Shown here: positions 13,719-17,783 of the stretch, piece after piece
Numbering within the stretch: the first letter of the stretch is position 1
Layout: each line of letters starts with the position of its first letter
Notes under the pieces: generated by a model
Databases searched by the model: none
The model's input: only the letters and a program-made list of their open reading frames with translations
Told to the model about the DNA's origin: nothing
Program-made: the position numbers and the translations under genes
NCBI GenBank assembly: GCA_002412925.1
Contig: DHVZ01000067.1
Span: forward strand, 1-17,783
Length of the DNA stretch: 17,783 nucleotides
Reading direction: 5' to 3'
Source: Anaerolineales bacterium UBA5195
Lineage (GTDB): Bacteria; Chloroflexota; Anaerolineae; Anaerolineales; Villigracilaceae

Positions 13719-14192
13719 ATGAGTACAATTCAGTCTGAACATTTCACGAAAGTTCTGTTCGCATTGCTTGATGAAACATTCGATAACATTCATGGATTTT
13801 ATCTCGACAGGAATGCATCAATGTTTGAAACGCTTGCCAATCTCACGGCAGATCAAGCGTCAATTCCAGTAGGAGGTCAGTGTGGAACATTAGCCGCCCA
13901 GGTCAGGCATGTTGCTTTCCACCTTGATTACATAGAGAAATATTTCCGTGACCCCAATCCTCCGCAAGCAGACTGGGGCGAAATTTGGCGTACAGTCAAT
14001 CGTGTTACTCCTGAAGAATGGCAATCCATTCAGAGCGAACTGCGTACCAATTACAATCGTATTCTGAACTTATTCAAAACTGTCCCTGCCTGGTCAAGCG
14101 AAGATGAAATTGGTATTGCGATGGCCGTCGTTGTTCATACTGCTTATCATCTTGGCGAAATCCGGCAAGCATTGTGTATCCTTCGATCTTAG
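13719..14192 (+). CDS. DinB-like four-helix metal-binding protein
   Basis: A 157-aa protein of normal DinB length. The putative metal ligands are His64 (or His68) in QVRHVAFHLDYIEKYF and His140/His144 in VVVHTAYHLGEIRQAL, the usual three-His arrangement of the DinB/YfiT fold. Family members include thiol-dependent transferases and damage-induced proteins of unknown function; the substrate here is unknown. I chose the ATG at 13719 because AAGGAG lies 9 nt before it; an ATG 21 nt earlier has no ribosome site in place. It stands alone after a 170-bp non-coding stretch and 72 bp before the acetyltransferase gene on the same strand. Confidence 0.88.
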   Translation: MSTIQSEHFTKVLFALLDETFDNIHGFYLDRNASMFETLANLTADQASIPVGGQCGTLAAQVRHVAFHLDYIEKYFRDPNPPQADWGEIWRTVNRVTPEEWQSIQSELRTNYNRILNLFKTVPAWSSEDEIGIAMAVVVHTAYHLGEIRQALCILRS

Positions 14193-14264
14193 TCCCCATC
14201 TTGCATCAGTAACAAAACATGCGTAAGCACTCACGAATAAAGGTATAAAAACCAAGGAAAGTCT

Positions 14265-15056
14265 ATGGAGAATACTGAAATACTGGCCATTTTTGATAAA
14301 GAAGTCCGGCGCGAGTGCGAAAGAACGCACAAGCGGCGTCAAGTACTGCCGCAGTTGGTGCGATACACGCCGGTGGATGGGGGCAGCGGTGGAAGCTTCA
14401 TCAGCTGGTCGGATTTAACCGCCGACAGCGCAGACGTTGCCATTCAAAGTCAAATCGATACCTTCCGTGAGCTCAACACTGATTTTGAGTGGATATATTA
14501 TAGCTACGACCTACCCACGGACCTACCGCGGCGGTTGTTGACCCATGGTTTCACGGTGAAAGAGCCCTTAGCGCTGATGGTGGCGGACATAGACGACCTT
14601 CCGGAAGAATATTGGACGAGAGATGTTTCTATCGTTCAACGCATCACTACCCCTGATGGCGTGGATGAGATCATGCGGATGCAGCGCGAAGTGTGGAGCG
14701 AGGATATGTCTGGGCTTGCCAGGGGCATGAAGATTGACCTAGAACACCAGGCTGCTAACCTCAGCGTTTTCGCAATCTGGCAGGACGGTCGGGTGGTCAG
14801 CGCGGCCTGGACGCGTTTCCTGTTCTCAACCTCTTTCGCCACTCTGTCGGGCGGATCAACCCTCAAGGCGTACCGCCATCGCGGCTTTTATACCACCTTG
14901 CTGGCGGCACGTGCGCGCGAAGCCAGTCAGTGCGGGTTCCGCTTTTTGCAAGTGAATGCCAGCCCCGACAGTCAGCCGATCCTCGCTAAACATGGATTTC
15001 GGTGTCTGGCGTATTCGACAGCTTACAAATGGAAACCAAAGATGCCTCGGGAATAG
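14265..15056 (+). CDS. GNAT family N-acetyltransferase
   Basis: A 263-aa protein. The acetyl-CoA binding segment is in the C-terminal part: LSGGSTLKAYRHRGFYTTLLAARAREASQCGF (195-225), in which R204-H-R-G-F-Y replaces the classical Q/R-x-x-G-x-G/A loop, then FLQVNASPDSQPILAKHGF (228-246) as the second conserved motif. The N-terminal half (1-115) has few conserved features, giving a two-part protein like several stand-alone acetyltransferases acting on small molecules. AAGGAA lies 6-7 nt before the ATG. The substrate cannot be read from the sequence. It may be cotranscribed with the DinB-like gene. The 170 bp after it contain nothing I recognise. Confidence 0.9.
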   Translation: MENTEILAIFDKEVRRECERTHKRRQVLPQLVRYTPVDGGSGGSFISWSDLTADSADVAIQSQIDTFRELNTDFEWIYYSYDLPTDLPRRLLTHGFTVKEPLALMVADIDDLPEEYWTRDVSIVQRITTPDGVDEIMRMQREVWSEDMSGLARGMKIDLEHQAANLSVFAIWQDGRVVSAAWTRFLFSTSFATLSGGSTLKAYRHRGFYTTLLAARAREASQCGFRFLQVNASPDSQPILAKHGFRCLAYSTAYKWKPKMPRE

Positions 15057-15226
15057 GGAAATTTTACAACTTTTGTAGTCATACATCAAATTCGCCCAGG
15101 CTGAGTGGTTACAGAAAGGAACTTTTTTAATTCTCCAGCGTCTATGTGTGAAATGGTGCACAAAATAAACTGTTTCCATAAACACCAAGACTGGTGGTTT
15201 TCTCTCTACAACAGAAAAAGGGAAAA

Positions 15227-16156
15227 ATGAAAAATATCTTTACATTCGTAATCATTTTGATGACGCTGACAGCCTGCGCCGCGCCCCAGACTCAGGCAGT
15301 GCCTGAACCTGCTGCAACGGACATGCCTCAGACTGGTATGCCAAATCCTGCCTCGATCTATTGCGAACAGAATGGGAATAAACTCGAGATTCAAACGGCT
15401 TCCGATGGCAGCCAAAACGGAATCTGTGTTTTTCCGAATGGCAGTACCTGTGACGAGTGGACCTATTACCGGGGAGAGTGTGGTCCCGCAGCACAAGAAA
15501 GCTCAAAACCTGCCATGACTGTTGAGGCAACCACAGAACCAGGTGGTGGTGGCCCAGGAATAGGTGGTGGCACAGAAGAACAAGCCTCAGGCGGTTACAT
15601 GCCGCCAGGTACTTCAGAAGAAATAGCAGGCTGGCGGGGCGTCATCAAGAGTACCGAACCCGGTGCGCAATATGATGACTACTTCGAGTTGTGGACCAAC
15701 GGTCAAATCATCTACTTTGGCATCGATTCAATGGATCCGGCGGTAAAGTCCCAGATCGAAGCGTTACGCAACAGTGGCAAGGTTGTTCATCTTTATGGCA
15801 CATTATTCAGTAATGTTCCTGACTACAACGGCTCGCAAATCCTGGTGGGCCGCATTGAGGTAGGAGAACAAGATGCAGGTAGTTTCATACCACCAGGCGC
15901 CACGGAAGAGATAGCGGATTGGTGGGGTGTCATCAGGAAGACGGGGTCCGGCGCGCAGTTTGATGACTACTTCGTGCGGCAGGATTTGGGGCAGATGCTC
16001 TACTTTGGCATCGATTCAATGGACCCGGCGGTAAAGTCCCAGATCGAGGCGCTACGCGAGAGCGGCAAGATCGTTCATCTTTATGGCACATTACTGAGTA
16101 ATGTGCCTGACTACAACGGTTCGCAGATCCAGGTGGACCGCATCGAGGTTGAATAA
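15227..16156 (+). CDS. lipoprotein with DUF333-like segment and tandem-duplicated C-terminal domain
   Basis: A 309-aa protein. Residues 1-17 are a lipoprotein signal with lipobox LTAC (Cys17). A Cys-containing segment at 38-86 (PASIYCEQNG ... ICVFPNGSTCDEWTYYRGEC) matches the DUF333 'putative haemolysin' type. A Gly-rich linker (105-123) leads to two copies of an 89-residue domain, 124-212 and 220-308, offset by 96 residues and very alike (YFGIDSMDPAVKSQIEAL and SNVPDYNGSQI are identical in both). I do not know this domain. I chose the ATG at 15227 because it starts the signal peptide directly, with AGGG just upstream; a GTG at 15194 would add 11 polar residues in front of it. Surface location is firm; function is unknown, and the 'haemolysin' label of DUF333 is not good evidence of toxicity. 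Confidence 0.85.
   Translation: MKNIFTFVIILMTLTACAAPQTQAVPEPAATDMPQTGMPNPASIYCEQNGNKLEIQTASDGSQNGICVFPNGSTCDEWTYYRGECGPAAQESSKPAMTVEATTEPGGGGPGIGGGTEEQASGGYMPPGTSEEIAGWRGVIKSTEPGAQYDDYFELWTNGQIIYFGIDSMDPAVKSQIEALRNSGKVVHLYGTLFSNVPDYNGSQILVGRIEVGEQDAGSFIPPGATEEIADWWGVIRKTGSGAQFDDYFVRQDLGQMLYFGIDSMDPAVKSQIEALRESGKIVHLYGTLLSNVPDYNGSQIQVDRIEVE
15596..16153 (+). repeat. 288-bp tandem duplication inside the lipoprotein gene
   Basis: The segment starting TACTTTGGCATCGATTCAAT at 15713 recurs at 16001, exactly 288 nt (96 codons) later. Over the second half of the unit the two copies differ mostly at single bases, while the first half (for example WTNG against QDLG) has diverged more, which fits a duplication followed by gene conversion or uneven selection. 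Confidence 0.85.
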
Positions 16157-16258
16157 TAACTATCCATCTCTGATGTTTTTGGGATAGAAAGTGATGGTGA
16201 CAAGGAAAAGAGTTTTTTGGAACCTTGCGCTGTAACACGAAGAACCTGTGCAAAATAA

Positions 16259-16507
16259 CTTCCGTTGCTACGCGGTGGTACCCCGACGGCCTTCGATCGG
16301 TTGATCGCTTTGCGTTTCGGAACGGCGGCTGTCCGCGGCGCGTTGGAGGCGGGCGAAGCAGGTGTTATGATCGCACTTGACCCGCCGAACATGATCACAG
16401 TCCCCATCGCCGAGGCAATGGGTAAGATGAAACAAGTCCCACTCGAGAGCGACAGCCTCCAGACCGCCCGCGACCTGGGGATTCTCTTCTGCGAACCCGA
16501 TGAATAG
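16259..16507 (+). pseudogene. pfkA: 3' remnant of ATP-dependent 6-phosphofructokinase gene
   Basis: The frame encodes RGGTPTAFDRLIALRFGTAAV, then ALEAGEAGVMIAL and PIAEAMGKMKQVPL, the C-terminal end of bacterial phosphofructokinases (the usual context is GYVQRGGxPTAFDR). Only about 78 of the roughly 340-360 family residues remain. A TAA at 16256 closes the frame on the 5' side, and homology starts abruptly at the RGG. The ATP and catalytic parts are absent, so no active enzyme can be made. A TTG at 16265 is not preceded by a ribosome site. The remnant keeps its natural stop and the shared terminator with thrS, which suggests that the pfkA-thrS convergent pair is ancestral here and that the 5' part was lost when the sequence to the left arrived or was deleted. 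Confidence 0.85.
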
Positions 16508-16524
16508 GTTCAATCTCCAGTAAT

Positions 16525-16573
16525 AAAATTAGAAAAGCGGAGGGCCAACCTGGCCCTCCGCTTTTCTAATTTT
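16525..16573. terminator. bidirectional terminator between the pfkA remnant and thrS
   Basis: A perfect 23-bp stem (16525-16547 with 16551-16573) with a 3-nt loop ACC. The core is GCGGAGGGCCA/TGGCCCTCCGC, flanked by A-rich and T-rich arms (AAAATTAGAAAA / TTTTCTAATTTT), so it works as an intrinsic terminator on both strands. The thrS stop codon lies at its edge. Confidence 0.93.
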
Positions 16574-17783
16574 ACAGCTCGCTCGAGCGTTTCGCGATCC
16601 GGTCTTTGACCAGTGCCATGAATTCGGCCACAGGAATGTTATTTTTCTGGCTGCCATCCCGCCCGCGCAGGGAAACCTGCCCGGACTCGACTTCGTTCGC
16701 GCCGATGACGAGCATATACGGCACTTTCATCAATTGCGCGCTGCGGATTTTTGCGTTCATCCGGTCCGAGTTCAAGTCGGCGCTGGCGCGAACGCCCTCA
16801 GCCTTAAGCTGCGCGGCCAATTGCGCGGCGTATTCGTTCTGCCCGTCTGTAATTGGGATCACGCGCACCTGCTCCGGCGCCAGCCAGACCGGGAAGGCCC
16901 CGGCGTAGTGCTCGATCAGGAAGCCGATCAAGCGTTCGTGCGTGGCGAGCGGCGCGCGGTGAATACAGAGCGGAACTTCCTCCGCGCCATCCTTGTTGAC
17001 AAATTTCAGGTCAAACCGTTCGGGGACGGCAAAATCCACTTGGTTGGTTCCCAGTGTAAATTCGCGCCCAATTGCGCTCCAGATTTGTACATCAATTTTC
17101 GGGCCATAAAAAGCGGCTTCGTTTTCCACTTCTACAAACGGCACGCCGCCGTTCTGCATGGCACGGCGCACCATATCTTCGGTCTTGATCCACAGGCGCT
17201 CATTGTTAACATATTTCTTGCCCAGCCCGGCCTTGCCATGCAGCGAAAGGCGCATGACAAACTTCTCGATACCAAACAGGTCATGGTAGGTTTTGTACAT
17301 CGCAACCACACCCATGAACTCCTGCTCAAACTGATCCTCAGAGCAGTAAATATGGGCATCGTTCATTTGCATCGAGCGGACGCGCATCAGGCCGAAGAGC
17401 TCGCCCGATTTCTCGTAGCGGTGGCATGCCCCATACTCCGCCAGCCGAATCGGCAGCTCGCGGTACGAACGCGGACGCGCGCCGAAAATTTTGTGGTGCA
17501 ACGGGCAGTTCATCGGCTTGATGTAATACTTGACGCCTTCCATTTCCATTGGCGGAAACATGCTTTCGGTGTAATAAGGCAAATGACCGGAACGCAGGAA
17601 CAAATCTTCCTTGGTGATGACGGGCGTGCGCACACGGCTATACCCGGCCTTAAGTTCCGTTTCTTTGACAAGTTTCTCGATCTCTTCGATCAGAATGCCG
17701 CCATTTGGCATCCAGAGCGGCAGGCCGGGGCCTACTTCGTCATCGAACAGGAATATGTCCAGTTCCTTGCCCAGCTTGCGGTG
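16572..17783 (-). CDS. thrS: threonine-tRNA ligase, N-terminal part beyond window edge
   Basis: Open from the right edge for 403 residues; the first visible ones, HRKLGKELDIFLFDDEVGPGLPLW, are the start of the class II catalytic core, so the TGS and editing domains (if present) lie outside. Seen in order: KPMNCPLHHKIF (with the zinc-ligand Cys), motif 2 region RYEKSGELFGLMRVRSMQMNDAHIYC, the motif 3 region HRAPLATHERLIGFLIEHYAGAFPVWLAPEQV, and the anticodon-binding domain ending AEFMALVKDRIAKRSSEL. The enzyme charges tRNA-Thr with threonine in the cytoplasm and is essential. Motif 2 reads MRVRSMQMNDAH where many bacteria have VRGFTQDDAH, so this belongs to a divergent ThrRS branch. A start at 17711 is internal and not the true one. 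Confidence 0.97.
   Translation of the reverse strand, partial: HRKLGKELDIFLFDDEVGPGLPLWMPNGGILIEEIEKLVKETELKAGYSRVRTPVITKEDLFLRSGHLPYYTESMFPPMEMEGVKYYIKPMNCPLHHKIFGARPRSYRELPIRLAEYGACHRYEKSGELFGLMRVRSMQMNDAHIYCSEDQFEQEFMGVVAMYKTYHDLFGIEKFVMRLSLHGKAGLGKKYVNNERLWIKTEDMVRRAMQNGGVPFVEVENEAAFYGPKIDVQIWSAIGREFTLGTNQVDFAVPERFDLKFVNKDGAEEVPLCIHRAPLATHERLIGFLIEHYAGAFPVWLAPEQVRVIPITDGQNEYAAQLAAQLKAEGVRASADLNSDRMNAKIRSAQLMKVPYMLVIGANEVESGQVSLRGRDGSQKNNIPVAEFMALVKDRIAKRSSEL

Noticed and set aside
15227..16156. Reading the DUF333-like lipoprotein as a haemolysin or virulence factor
   Set aside because: The 'haemolysin' label of that family is an old annotation carried over; nothing in the sequence shows membrane-lysing activity.

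Overview
The window looks like a piece of a Chloroflexota chromosome, most likely of the Anaerolineae. This is an inference from gene style and not a database result. The pointers are a large MalT-like LuxR regulator followed by a small conserved protein of the 'ELYEIRVRGHL...' type, an ECF sigma factor coupled to a membrane protein with an 'IPGIGLVD' juxtamembrane motif, exported proteins with Pro/Thr-rich linkers, and several multi-pass DUF membrane proteins.

Layout. (1) Positions 1-2976, minus strand: a SigK/RpoE-like ECF sigma gene (1146-1697) overlaps by ATGA a membrane-anchored putative anti-sigma/effector gene that runs off the left edge. Upstream is a secreted, C-terminally anchored CAP + LysM protein (1813-2871). 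The sigma operon and the CAP-LysM gene carry the same bipartite promoter (a 14-nt -35 block, exactly 10 nt, then GTATA), so both are probably read by this sigma factor. (2) Positions 3051-3287: a 228-bp non-coding element with terminal inverted repeats and a perfect 9-bp target duplication, a MITE. It sits directly upstream of (3) a 909-aa LuxR/MalT-type ATPase regulator (3329-6058) whose TATAAT box lies 6 nt before the ATG, suggesting a leaderless mRNA. A terminator, a REP-like hairpin and a 90-aa conserved protein (6395-6667) follow. (4) Positions 6806-10433, plus strand: an apparent operon of a DUF6326-like protein, a DUF4386-like protein, a seven-repeat FG-GAP/VCBS lipoprotein, a broken second DUF4386 copy, and a zinc-free MDR oxidoreductase. 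(5) Positions 10461-15056: a looser set of accessory genes: a CPBP protease converging on a TetR regulator, which is divergent from two membrane-protein genes (one DUF4405-like), then a DinB-like protein and a GNAT acetyltransferase. Two very short ORFs with good ribosome sites (10461, 13486) look like gene debris or leader peptides. (6) Positions 15227-16156: a lipoprotein with a DUF333-like segment and a 96-residue tandem duplication. (7) Positions 16259-17783: the last ~80 codons of a phosphofructokinase gene with its 5' part missing, a perfect 23-bp bidirectional terminator, and the convergent thrS gene running off the right edge.

Taken together, conserved housekeeping sequence is visible only at the right end (thrS and the pfkA stub). 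The rest resembles an accessory region built by duplication, insertion and deletion, with envelope stress sensing (ECF/CAP-LysM) and small-molecule-responsive regulation (MalT-like, TetR) as its themes. I see no tRNA, rRNA, CRISPR array, transposase gene or integrase in the window.
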